This document shows positions 26,771 through 33,334 of a stretch of 33,435 nt of DNA, piece by piece. The stretch spans positions 1 through 33,435 of the forward strand of contig CANHNJ010000020.1 of assembly GCA_947462105.1 (NCBI GenBank). Direction: 5' to 3'. The notes beneath the pieces were generated by a model that worked only from the letters and a program-made list of their open reading frames with translations, made no database searches and had not been told where the DNA came from. Position 1 is the first letter of the stretch. Every line of letters starts with the position of its first letter. The position numbers and the translations under genes are program-made. The DNA comes from Alphaproteobacteria bacterium (GTDB taxonomy: Bacteria > Pseudomonadota > Alphaproteobacteria > Micropepsales > Micropepsaceae).

Positions 26771-26799
26771 TTGCGGGGCCGGGGGTCCGTGGCTATAAG
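26771..26799 (+). promoter_or_regulatory. Promoter of tRNA-Pro
   Basis: TTGCGG (26771-26776) and TATAAG (26794-26799) are spaced by exactly 17 bp. They lie 43 bp before the first base of the tRNA, followed by a GC-rich discriminator and leader as expected for a stable RNA promoter. Confidence 0.65.
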
Positions 26800-26841
26800 G
26801 ACCGCCCGCGCGGGGGCGGTTTCGCTCCCATGACATGGCTT

Positions 26842-26918
26842 CGGAGAGTAGCTCAGCCTGGTAGAGCACTACGTTCGGGACGTAGGGGCCGGAGGTTCGA
26901 ATCCTCTCTCTCCGACCA
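26842..26918 (+). tRNA. tRNA-Pro (anticodon CGG), integration site of the adjacent element
   Basis: The 77 bases have the acceptor stem CGGAGAG/CTCTCCG with encoded CCA at 26916-26918. The anticodon stem-loop is CTACG-TTCGGGA-CGTAG with CGG in the centre, and the T-loop sequence TTCGAAT is standard. A tyrosine integrase starts about 100 bp downstream, and base composition falls right after the tRNA. Its 3' end is therefore the likely attachment core. The matching repeat at the other end of the element is not in the window. Confidence 0.95.
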
Positions 26919-27016
26919 TTTTTCATAACCGGTTCATACGGTTATCGATGGTTAGCTAAGTAAAAAACCTCAGCAAATCGACGCTTGTCACAGTTTTGGC
27001 ACAGCGGAGATCAGCA

Positions 27017-28081
27017 ATGGCGTCAATTAGGAGACGTGGAGAGCGTTGGCAGGCTCAAATCAGACGCTCCGGCTGCCCTACAGTCTCGCGCAGCTTCCGG
27101 CTTAAGGCCGACGCTGAACGATGGGCAGCGCAGGTCGAGGCTCAGGCCGATGGCCGGGGCCTTGTGTCCGATCTCCGCCCCCTTCGGACTCTCACGCTCG
27201 CCAACCTCATTGAACGCTATCGAGACTCAGTTTCAGCGACCCATCGCGGACACCTGAACGAGGTGATCATTCTCAACGCATTCCTCAGGCATCCCGTCGC
27301 CAGTACGAAACTGCATGATCTGCGTAGTCACCACTTGGCGGCCTACCGGGATGAGCGCCTAAAAAAGGTCCGGCCAACGACGATCAATCGAGAACTTGGT
27401 CTGATCCAGCATGCTCTAGAGATCGCTCGAAGAGAGTGGTCCATACCGCTACCTACAAACCCGGCCAAGGACGTCTCAAAGCCTTCGCCTGACAGGCCTC
27501 GTGAGCGGCGCTTAGAGGCGGGGGAATTAGACACACTGATGACTGCCATAAAGGATGCGCGAAACCCTGTACTTGGCCCACTGGTCCGTTTTGCGATTCA
27601 AACAGGAATGCGGCGGGGGGAAATGCTCAACGCTAAATGGCAAGACGTAAATTTTGCTGAAAGCACAATGAAAATTCCCGTAACCAAAAATGGAGAGCCG
27701 AGAACAATTCCTTTGACACCAGAGGCAAAGAATATCCTCAGGGAATTAAGTACATTCTGTAACGAAATGGACGATGAATTGGTGACGTTTGGTAACAAAT
27801 CTAACGGCGAGAGAATTTTCCAGACAACAATTGAAGCATTTAAGAAGTGCTGGAAACGGGCCGTGGATAGAGCCGGGATCAAAAATCTTCATTTTCATGA
27901 TTTGAGGCACGAAGCCGTCAGTAGGTTTTTCGAGATGGGGCTAACTGTTCCGGAAGTTGCGCTGATATCAGGACATAAAGATGTTCGTATGTTGTTCCGT
28001 TACACTCACTTGAAGTCTTCAGATTTGGCGCTGAAATTCCAAAAAATGGCAGAAGGCCCTTTCACAAAAGCGACTTTTTAA
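27017..28081 (+). CDS. Tyrosine recombinase/phage-type integrase
   Basis: The start is ATG 27017, with GGAG at 27006-27009 upstream. The 354-residue protein has an N-terminal arm-binding segment (MASIRRRGERWQAQIRRSGC), a core-binding SAM-like region (about 60-150), and a catalytic domain with all expected residues: Arg199 in TGMRRGEM, His294 and Arg297 in HDLRH, His320 in SGHKD and Tyr329 in RYTHL. It would catalyse site-specific integration and excision by a 3'-phosphotyrosine intermediate. It lies right beside tRNA-Pro and reads away from it, the standard layout for a tRNA-targeting element. Codon use and AT content shift strongly within the gene compared with the chromosomal genes to the left. 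Confidence 0.95.
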   Translation: MASIRRRGERWQAQIRRSGCPTVSRSFRLKADAERWAAQVEAQADGRGLVSDLRPLRTLTLANLIERYRDSVSATHRGHLNEVIILNAFLRHPVASTKLHDLRSHHLAAYRDERLKKVRPTTINRELGLIQHALEIARREWSIPLPTNPAKDVSKPSPDRPRERRLEAGELDTLMTAIKDARNPVLGPLVRFAIQTGMRRGEMLNAKWQDVNFAESTMKIPVTKNGEPRTIPLTPEAKNILRELSTFCNEMDDELVTFGNKSNGERIFQTTIEAFKKCWKRAVDRAGIKNLHFHDLRHEAVSRFFEMGLTVPEVALISGHKDVRMLFRYTHLKSSDLALKFQKMAEGPFTKATF

Positions 28082-28093
28082 GGTATAGTGAAT

Positions 28094-28180
28094 CCAGATT
28101 TGGTTGCCCCGTGATGAGGGCCGGCCTTAAAGCAAAGCTAAATCTGGAAAGCACAGCCCCGCGATTGAGGGCCATCCGGC
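28094..28180. repeat. Inverted and direct repeats between integrase and replication gene
   Basis: CCAGATTT (28094-28101) and AAATCTGG (28140-28147) are perfect inverted arms. A direct imperfect repeat follows the same layout: CCCCGTGATGAGGGCCGGCC (28107-28126) and CCCCGCGATTGAGGGCCATC plus CGGC (28157-28180). Such clustering next to an integrase could be a binding site for an excisionase or regulator, or an iteron remnant. This is inference. Confidence 0.4.
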
Positions 28181-28248
28181 TAATTCACTTCTGCAAAGCG
28201 CAGCAATTGAATTTCATGCCGTGTTCGCAACCAATTTCGGGAAAACAA

Positions 28249-28936
28249 ATGACCAATCTTCCTTGGTACCCATTTTATCCAAATTCTTACACTAGTAGAA
28301 CCAGTCATCTAACTATGTTGCAACATGGCGCACTGCGGTTGTTGCTAGATGAATGTTATCGGCGCAGTGGACCGTTGCCGCCCGATATTGCGGCGCTCAA
28401 TAGAATTTGCCGGGCTTCAAATAAATCTGACCGTGATGCCATCAAGTCGGTTCTGAAAGAGTTTTTTTCATCTCGCAGAGGATGGATACAGCAACGAACG
28501 AGCAAACATAGAAATTATAAAAAGATTGGATGTCAGTAGTAAAAGATCAGGTGCTGCTAGGAGCAGGCATGCAAAAGCACCTGCAAATGCCATTGCAAAT
28601 GCAGAGCAGAAATCCTCCATAAGCACTCACACTTTACAGAGTACAGTTACAGTTACAGATAAAGAAAAAAGTAGTAGCGGCGCTCCCGCGCCCGACCTCG
28701 CTTTTTCGGGGAGGGTGATCCGGTTGTCCCATGAGGACTTAGCGCGATGGAAAAAAACCTACTACGCCATCCCTGACCTTCGAGCAGAACTTGAGGCGGC
28801 GGACGCCTACTATTTCCAGACGCCTACAGCGGACGGGAAGTTGTTCTTTCTCGTGAGCAACTGGCTGAAGCGCGAACACGCCAAGCTGGTCAAGCAGGAG
28901 AAGGACGAGCGGGAAGAGCGGAACCGGATTTACTGA
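28249..28936 (+). pseudogene. DUF1376 replication-type protein, frameshifted at a T7 run
   Basis: The first part from ATG 28249 reads MTNLPWYPFYPNSYTSRTSH and LTMLQHGALRLLLDECYRR, the DUF1376 domain found in phage and element replication modules. After LKEFF the frame turns into SSRRGWIQQ and stops at 28539. If the run of seven T at 28462-28468 had six, translation would continue EFFHLAEDGYSNERANIEI, as the family does. It would go on through a Ser/Thr-rich linker and a C-terminal domain (SGRVIRLSHEDLARWKK, LFFLVSNWLKREHAKL) to TGA 28934-28936, giving about 228 residues. Either the gene is broken, or the T count is a sequencing error, or the two parts are joined by slippage. The downstream half keeps good coding character. 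Confidence 0.78.
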
Positions 28937-28939
28937 TCG

Positions 28940-28972
28940 CGCTCGGGCAGAAATTGTAAAATTCTGCGAGCG
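28940..28972 (+). terminator. Hairpin just after the DUF1376 gene
   Basis: CGCTCG (28940-28945) and CAGAA (28948-28952) pair with TTCTG (28962-28966) and CGAGCG (28967-28972), with GG bulged. It starts 4 bp after the TGA at 28936. There is no T-run, so it may be a processing or stability hairpin rather than a classic terminator. Confidence 0.45.
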
Positions 28973-29140
28973 TCTCAGAAATTGGACTAAATCCGGCTGC
29001 ATGACTGACGCAAAGCGGGGTGCCTAATTACTGGTTCCACAACTCAACGCCAGACGCTCCGATGTGCTGGGATATCTGAGCCGGTCTTAGCGCCTTTTCT
29101 AGCCTCCCCCAGCGGCTTTCGAGGCTGGCGGCTAGTCAGG

Positions 29141-29184
29141 GATTCAGCCGGGGCAAACGCCTGCCAGTGGACTTGCTAGAGTCT
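29141..29184 (+). repeat. 44-bp element repeat, copy A
   Basis: It begins GATTCAGCCGGGG and ends TAGAGTCT. It matches copies B (31921-31964) and C (33283-33326) over 44 bp with no gap, and is the most diverged of the three. It is preceded by GGCTAG, as copy B is, so the shared block may extend about 10 bp to the left. Confidence 0.8.
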
Positions 29185-29235
29185 CTGTCGGCCTAAACGC
29201 GCTAACCCTTTACATTCGTACTTGCCAGCGTATCC

Positions 29236-29250
29236 GTTCTCTATATGTTC
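29236..29250 (+). promoter_or_regulatory. LexA (SOS) box upstream of the umuD-like/umuC operon
   Basis: GTTC-TCTATAT-GTTC is an exact match to the alphaproteobacterial LexA consensus GTTC-N7-GTTC. It ends 13 bp before the ATG at 29264, so bound LexA would cover the promoter or the ribosome-binding region. This supports DNA-damage induction of the two genes that follow. Confidence 0.85.
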
Positions 29251-29263
29251 CAATCCCTTTCGT

Positions 29264-29653
29264 ATGGGGTCAAGGGTGTCTGGAGGCGAATATAACGGCG
29301 GGAATACAACGGGCTTCGCGTCACCAGCAGGCGATAGCCTCGAAGGCACCATAGACCTTTCGGCGGTTCTCGATCTGCGTAGCCCCAGTCGCTACCCGGT
29401 CAGAGTTCGCGGTGACGCCCTGAACCAGCGCGGCATCAGGCATGGTGACATCCTGATTGCGGACGCTGCTGCGCCGCCTATGCCCGGTCGTGTTGTCGTG
29501 GCGATGATCCATGGCGACGTTGTTGTCTGCGAACTCGCCTACAAAGACGCACAGTGGTGGCTACAGCCATCCCGCAGTAGTCCGGCTGTCTGTGTTGGCG
29601 ATGATGTTGAAGTCTGGGCGACCGTGTCTGGCCTTGTACGCACGGACGTCTAA
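29264..29653 (+). CDS. UmuD-like (S24 family) protein lacking the catalytic Ser and Lys
   Basis: I place the start at ATG 29264, downstream of the LexA box, giving 129 residues. The overall layout is that of UmuD: a short N-terminal arm, then [17 protein letters not shown] at the place of the self-cleavage site (UmuD has CGFPSPAADY), then [20 protein letters not shown] and a C-terminal [12 protein letters not shown]. The nucleophile motif Ser-Gly-Asp-Ser-Met is Arg49-Gly-Asp-Ala52-Leu here, so the catalytic Ser is Ala. The general-base Lys region (TVKKL in UmuD) is VVCEL, so the Lys is Cys89. It should therefore be unable to cleave itself or LexA-like partners. It is likely still a partner of the UmuC encoded 2 bp downstream. 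It is induced by DNA damage if the LexA box works. Confidence 0.85.
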   Translation: MGSRVSGGEYNGGNTTGFASPAGDSLEGTIDLSAVLDLRSPSRYPVRVRGDALNQRGIRHGDILIADAAAPPMPGRVVVAMIHGDVVVCELAYKDAQWWLQPSRSSPAVCVGDDVEVWATVSGLVRTDV

Positions 29654-29655
29654 CC

Positions 29656-30924
29656 ATGAAGCCCGTCTACGGTCTGATAGATGCCAATTCCTTCTATTGC
29701 TCATGCGAGCGGGTGTTCCAGCCACGCCTGCGGCGGCTGCCCGTAGTAGTCCTGAGCAACAATGATGGCTGCGCCATTGCCCGCACAGCGGAGGCTAAGG
29801 CGCTGGGCATCAAGATGGGCGATCCGTGGCACCTGATCCGCAAACGTCCTGAACTGGCAGCCGTGGAATGGTTCAGCAGCAACTATGCCTTGTATGGGGA
29901 TATGAGCCGCCGGATGTACCAAGTGCTGGCTGAACGGGTGCCTAGGGTCGAGCCTTACAGCATCGACGAGATGTTCTTGGACCTGACCGGCCTACCGGGC
30001 GATCTGACCGAGCGGTGCCGGTCCCTACGAGACGATGTTCGTCGTATTGCTAAAATACCGACCTGCATTGGCTGGGGGCCGACCAAGACCATCGCCAAGC
30101 TGGCTAATGGCATAGCTAAGGACAATCCCGATCTTGGCGGCGTATGTGATCTGACTGATCCAGCCATACGGGGCAGCTACTATGCAGCCCTGCCAGTAGG
30201 GGAAGTCTGGGGCATTGGTGGCAAGAGCGCAACGAAGCTGGAGAAGGCGGGATACAGAACCATCCAAGACTTCATTGATGCCCCTGTGCCTGAAGTGCGC
30301 GGGCTTCTGACCGTTGTTGGTGAACGCATACAGGCCGAACTGCGAAGCGTATCATGTCTGGCGTTCATAGACGCCCCCGCCGACCGCAAGAGTATTGCCT
30401 GTACGCGATCCTTCGGGCGGCCCATCACAGCGTGGTATGAAATGCGGGAGGCCATTGCCACCTATGCAGCCAGAGCCGCCGAGAAGCTACGCCAGCAGGG
30501 TCTGCAGGCAGGGCATATCTCCGTGTTCTTGCATACCAATCCCCACGCTAAAGGCGAGCCATGGCATAGCGGGCAGAAGGCCGCTCAGATCGAGCCAACC
30601 AATGACACGATGGCATTGATCACACAGGCAGTGCGAATGCTGAAGCCTCTATGGCGCGACGGTTACCGCTACGCGAAGGCGGGCGTGATGTTGAACGACT
30701 TAGAACCAGCCGTTGAACGCCCCAAGCAGCTATTCTTTAGCCTGTCGGATGGGCGATCAAAGCTTCTGATGCCAGCGATGGACGCAATCAACGCCCGCTA
30801 CGGGAAGAACGCCATCTCACCGCTGGCTGTAGGCATAGCGCGTCCATGGGCAGCGCGTAGTCGTCGATTGTCACGGCAGTACACGACGAAGCTGGAAGAC
30901 GTGTTGGCTGCTCAGGCTTGGTAG
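29656..30924 (+). CDS. umuC: DNA polymerase V catalytic subunit UmuC (Y-family)
   Basis: The 422-residue protein is a full-length Y-family translesion polymerase. Catalytic acids are present: Asp9 in [15 protein letters not shown], and Asp104-Glu105 in [11 protein letters not shown]. Other blocks are [34 protein letters not shown], the helix-hairpin-helix [20 protein letters not shown], and the C-terminal little-finger and UmuC-specific part. PKQLFFSL resembles a beta-clamp-binding motif. With a UmuD'-type partner it copies past lesions in an error-prone way. It starts 2 bp after the umuD-like stop and shares its LexA-controlled promoter. All catalytic residues are intact, in contrast to its partner. 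Its lower GC content agrees with acquisition on the element. Confidence 0.95.
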   Translation: MKPVYGLIDANSFYCSCERVFQPRLRRLPVVVLSNNDGCAIARTAEAKALGIKMGDPWHLIRKRPELAAVEWFSSNYALYGDMSRRMYQVLAERVPRVEPYSIDEMFLDLTGLPGDLTERCRSLRDDVRRIAKIPTCIGWGPTKTIAKLANGIAKDNPDLGGVCDLTDPAIRGSYYAALPVGEVWGIGGKSATKLEKAGYRTIQDFIDAPVPEVRGLLTVVGERIQAELRSVSCLAFIDAPADRKSIACTRSFGRPITAWYEMREAIATYAARAAEKLRQQGLQAGHISVFLHTNPHAKGEPWHSGQKAAQIEPTNDTMALITQAVRMLKPLWRDGYRYAKAGVMLNDLEPAVERPKQLFFSLSDGRSKLLMPAMDAINARYGKNAISPLAVGIARPWAARSRRLSRQYTTKLEDVLAAQAW

Positions 30925-30939
30925 TGTGGGGCGCAGGGC

Positions 30940-31251
30940 CTATTCCCAGCGATCCTTCGCCTTTGCCTCGACGACGGTCTGCCATTGCATGTTCGCCGGG
31001 CTATCCGCCCCGCCGCGCTTCAGGGCGATCACATGGTCGATGATGTAGCCGGGGCATGGGCCTGTAGGCTTCTGGGTGGCTGGGCAAGGCTGCTCCCGCT
31101 TGAATGCTGCTCTGGCGGCTCCGCTACGCTCTATGCGCCCGTGGGCGTCGCGCTGGATGGCGGGGGCTGACGGCGTTGGTGCTGGCTGGACGGCCGTGCA
31201 AGCTGACAGCAGGGCGAAGGCTAGGATCAGCGAGAGTTTGAAACTCTGCAT
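30940..31251 (-). CDS. Exported HNH-motif lipoprotein
   Basis: The 103-residue protein starts MQSFKLSLILAFALLSACTA, a lipoprotein signal with Cys18. After a Pro-rich linker comes a compact domain with RDAHGRIERSGAARAAFKRE, PCPATQKPTGPCPGYIIDHV and IALKRGGADSPANMQWQ. Asp72-His73 and Asn87 match the Asp-His and Asn of HNH nucleases, and two Cys flank the first strand. The end EAKAKDRWE is typical of a small group of HNH proteins found on phages and mobile elements that carry a signal peptide. If folded it would be a membrane-tethered periplasmic or surface nuclease. It converges on umuC with 15 bp between stops. Nuclease activity is inferred from the motif only. Confidence 0.75.
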   Translation of the reverse strand: MQSFKLSLILAFALLSACTAVQPAPTPSAPAIQRDAHGRIERSGAARAAFKREQPCPATQKPTGPCPGYIIDHVIALKRGGADSPANMQWQTVVEAKAKDRWE

Positions 31252-31270
31252 TTATCTTATGAATTATAGA

Positions 31271-31807
31271 TCAGGGCTTATTCGGTCGCATAGTAAGGCT
31301 TACTCGAGCCAAGCGAATGCCAAACTTGGATACAGTGGCAGTATTCCGCACGGTCCCATCAGGCTCTAGATAGAGCAGGTCACGAAAGCGGCAATCGATT
31401 TTGCCAAGACTTGTATCGAGCGTAACCTTATAGTCGATACGAACAGAATTTCCATCTTGAAATACCGCCGCTGTGCCAATCACGTCTTCGCGTACGCCCT
31501 GAAAACGACCATTCCCCAAGCTTGTTAACTTCCAAGTCTTGCGCTCTTTTTTGCCATCTTCGTAATTGAAGTCCTCAACTAGCGTTAAGACGTTGCCGTC
31601 CCAATTGCCATTAATTTCAACCTTGAAACGCGTAATGCCACCAGTGATGTCATTAACCGTCCCGTCGCCATGTGTAAGCCCGTTTAGCGCCTGTTCCAGC
31701 ACCAATGTCTTAGACAAACGTGCTTCACTGGGTAGGATCGGTTCTGACGCACAGCCCGCGAGAACCAAAGCCGCGCCAAACGTTGCTGCAATCCATAGCT
31801 TGTTCAT
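31271..31807 (-). CDS. DUF3833 family lipoprotein
   Basis: The 178-residue product has a lipoprotein signal (MNKLWIAATFGAALVLAGCA, Cys19). The mature part matches DUF3833 in the order GTVNDITGGITRFKVEINGN, WDGNVLTLVEDFNYEDGKKE, RKTWKLTSLGNGRFQGVRED, VIGTAA and, near the end, VSKFGIRLARVSLTMR. The family is a lipocalin-like outer-membrane lipoprotein of unknown function in Proteobacteria. GAAGGG just upstream of ATG 31807 is the ribosome-binding site. The HNH lipoprotein gene lies 19 bp downstream on the same strand, so the two are probably co-transcribed. Codon use is more AT-rich than in the left chromosomal part. Confidence 0.8.
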   Translation of the reverse strand: MNKLWIAATFGAALVLAGCASEPILPSEARLSKTLVLEQALNGLTHGDGTVNDITGGITRFKVEINGNWDGNVLTLVEDFNYEDGKKERKTWKLTSLGNGRFQGVREDVIGTAAVFQDGNSVRIDYKVTLDTSLGKIDCRFRDLLYLEPDGTVRNTATVSKFGIRLARVSLTMRPNKP

Positions 31808-31920
31808 CTTATTGCCCTTCGTGGCTGTTACAGCCCACTACACTTCTACTGCTCTACGGCAGACAGTGGCACATCGGCAAGATAGCACACAGGAGATGCT
31901 CCGCCCGCCCGGCTAGGCAG

Positions 31921-31964
31921 GATTCAGCCGGGGAAAATGCCCGCCAGCGGAGTCCGCAGAGTCT
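31921..31964 (+). repeat. 44-bp element repeat, copy B
   Basis: It begins GATTCAGCCGGGG and ends AGAGTCT. I count 37 of 44 bases identical to copy C. It lies 114 bp upstream of the DUF3833 start and directly left of the IS3 remnant, which may have cut its right flank. Confidence 0.8.
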
Positions 31965-31978
31965 TGGCCGCCCCCCTT

Positions 31979-32090
31979 TGAAGTGGTCCGACCTGAATTA
32001 TGGGTTTGACCACGGAGGAGAAGAGGAATGGCTAGAAAACGGCATAACGCTGAAGAGATATTTGGGAAGCTACGGCAGCTTGCCTTGACG
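31979..32090 (+). mobile_element. IS3-family insertion sequence remnant (left end plus orfA start)
   Basis: From ATG 32028, preceded by GAGGAGAAGAGG, the frame reads MARKRHNAEEIFGKLRQL and then stops after a few unrelated codons. This is the N-terminus of the OrfA transposase of IS3-family elements (usual form MARKRHTAEEIVAKLRQ). Only about 17 codons remain, and no right end or OrfB is present. TGAAGTGGTCC at 31979 is a probable left inverted repeat start. The remnant stops inside the 3' end of the amine oxidase gene. Confidence 0.72.
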
Positions 32091-33153
32091 CTTCTATAGC
32101 GCCCGCCAGATAGCCCGGCTCGGTTGCACTTGTTTCACTTCCAGCCAATACCAATCGCTCTGCCCATGGCCCCAGAACCCAGCCCCCCCTAACGGATGAC
32201 GGGTGGCCGGAAGCAGACCTGTCTGCAGGTGTTGAGGTCCGTTCATCTGCGGTCCAATCTTTCATAAACGTGGCGCGGGGTAGAGCGGCCTCTGGGCCAA
32301 ACAAGCGCGTCAATTGCTGGATCGCGGCGCGGATGAGGGGCTGCTCGCCAACGCTCGCTCGCTGTGCAGCGGAGATTCCGACGAAGCCGAACAGCGCAGC
32401 CTGCCCTTGGGCCGTGGTCGCATCATGGATTTCTCCAAGCGGTCCAACCATGCTCTGCGCGGCCCCGGACAGGCCCGTCTCCCGCCAGAAGTGGCGGTCA
32501 TAGAGAGCGACAAATTTGGCGTGGGGGGCCATCCAAGTTGGGGTGGATTGCCAAAGATTGAGCGAAGCTGCCGCTGGCGCAGGGTCGAACCTGATGGCTG
32601 CTGCAAGAAGGCGCGGCGGTAGAGCGGCAATCACATGCCTGAAACTGTCCCGTTGCGGCGGCTTGCCGGGACGCTCACACGTCAGTTCTATCCCGGCTTC
32701 TATCAAGCGCAAATCGGTCACTGCGGTACCAAGGTGCAGCGCGTCTTTCGGGAGGTTTTTTGCCAGCGCGTGAATCAACGAGACACAGCCGCCGGTCAGT
32801 CGCATGGAGCGCAGTTCCTGCCCCATGCCGCGCATGCGATGGGGGCGTTCGCGGAGACTGCCTTCGTAGAGCATGTCGCCGTCAGTGTGCTGTGCAAAGG
32901 TTTCAAGGCAGAGTTCGTCTATGAGATTCCCAAGGGCGGGTTGCATGTCGGGCCAGAACCATGAAGGGCCGAGATCAAAACCAACCCGGTCGGCGCACCC
33001 TGCTTCATCTACTGTTAGGATGCGCCCGCCGAGCCGATCACGCGCCTCAAACAGTTGAAACGAAACACCTGCGCGATGCAGCAGATAGGCAGCGTGAAGC
33101 CCGGCGAGGCCGCCGCCGATAATTGCCACCTGAGTTTGAGAGATGTTGGTCAC
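32032..33153 (-). CDS. Flavin-dependent amine oxidase (monoamine-oxidase-like)
   Basis: The 373-residue protein has the FAD Rossmann loop VAIIGGGLAGLHAAYLLHRA with a second-strand FEARDRLGGRI, then FDLGPSWFWPDM. A late flavin block is WAERLVLAGSETSATEPGYL, and AGAIEASRQAA closes the family homology. It would oxidise amines or an amine-like substrate to imine with H2O2 release; the covalent-FAD Cys of eukaryotic MAO is not evident. The start is GTG 33153. The last 13 residues (VASQISLQRYAVF) are encoded by the antisense strand of an IS3 orfA remnant, so the original C-terminus has been replaced or trimmed. At 373 residues it is shorter than most MAO-like proteins, which have about 420-460. Confidence 0.85.
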   Translation of the reverse strand: MTNISQTQVAIIGGGLAGLHAAYLLHRAGVSFQLFEARDRLGGRILTVDEAGCADRVGFDLGPSWFWPDMQPALGNLIDELCLETFAQHTDGDMLYEGSLRERPHRMRGMGQELRSMRLTGGCVSLIHALAKNLPKDALHLGTAVTDLRLIEAGIELTCERPGKPPQRDSFRHVIAALPPRLLAAAIRFDPAPAAASLNLWQSTPTWMAPHAKFVALYDRHFWRETGLSGAAQSMVGPLGEIHDATTAQGQAALFGFVGISAAQRASVGEQPLIRAAIQQLTRLFGPEAALPRATFMKDWTADERTSTPADRSASGHPSSVRGGWVLGPWAERLVLAGSETSATEPGYLAGAIEASRQAAVASQISLQRYAVF

Positions 33154-33175
33154 ATGAATCTGTTCAAAAACAGAT

Positions 33176-33253
33176 TTACTTACCCCGCCGGAGCCTCAGC
33201 GCGAAATAGCTTAACGCGTCACACGCCATGACAGCGATCCAGCTTAACCACAT
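33176..33253 (-). CDS. Possible 25-residue membrane peptide
   Basis: From ATG 33253 a short frame reads MWLSWIAVMACDALSYFALR and ends LRRGK before TAA at 33176-33178. One hydrophobic helix followed by an Arg/Lys tail is typical of a real small membrane protein, and the same frame stays hydrophobic for 8 codons upstream (IIGGWAVP). It ends 22 bp before the amine oxidase start. There is no clear ribosome-binding site. It could be the remains of a longer gene. Confidence 0.3.
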   Translation of the reverse strand: MWLSWIAVMACDALSYFALRLRRGK

Positions 33254-33282
33254 AGGGACCGCCCAGCCGCCGATGATGGCAG

Positions 33283-33326
33283 GACTCAGCCGGGGCGAAT
33301 GGCTGTCAGCGGAGTCCGTAGAGTCT
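33283..33326 (+). repeat. 44-bp element repeat, copy C
   Basis: It begins GACTCAGCCGGGG and ends TAGAGTCT. In this copy GACTC (33283) and an internal GAGTC (33312) are inverted complements, and CAGCC/GGCTG can pair, so it can form a small hairpin. It lies between the stop of the partial gene at the window edge and the amine oxidase unit. Confidence 0.8.
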
Positions 33327-33334
33327 GTGTCCAC

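Larger units (their letters stand above)
28937..29263. other. 327-bp non-coding region with hairpins, repeat copy A and LexA box
   Basis: No plausible gene lies here. The region holds, in order, the post-DUF1376 hairpin (28940-28972); a second hairpin at 29099-29135 with ends CTAGCC/GGCTAG and inner CCAGC/GCTGG; the first 44-bp repeat (29141-29184); and the LexA box (29236-29250) that controls umuD-like/umuC. Confidence 0.6.

Noticed and set aside
28111-28248. Longer N-terminus for the DUF1376 protein
   Set aside because: The upstream codons cover the direct/inverted repeat region and are basic with no family match. ATG 28249 starts right before the conserved NLPWYPFYP block.
29141-33326. 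CRISPR array
   Set aside because: The 44-bp repeats are 1.3-2.7 kb apart, differ from one another, and are separated by genes. No cas gene is present.
29141-33326. Integron attC sites
   Set aside because: The repeats lack paired RYYYAAC/GTTRRRY core sites at their ends, and the integrase is of the tRNA-targeting phage type rather than IntI-like.
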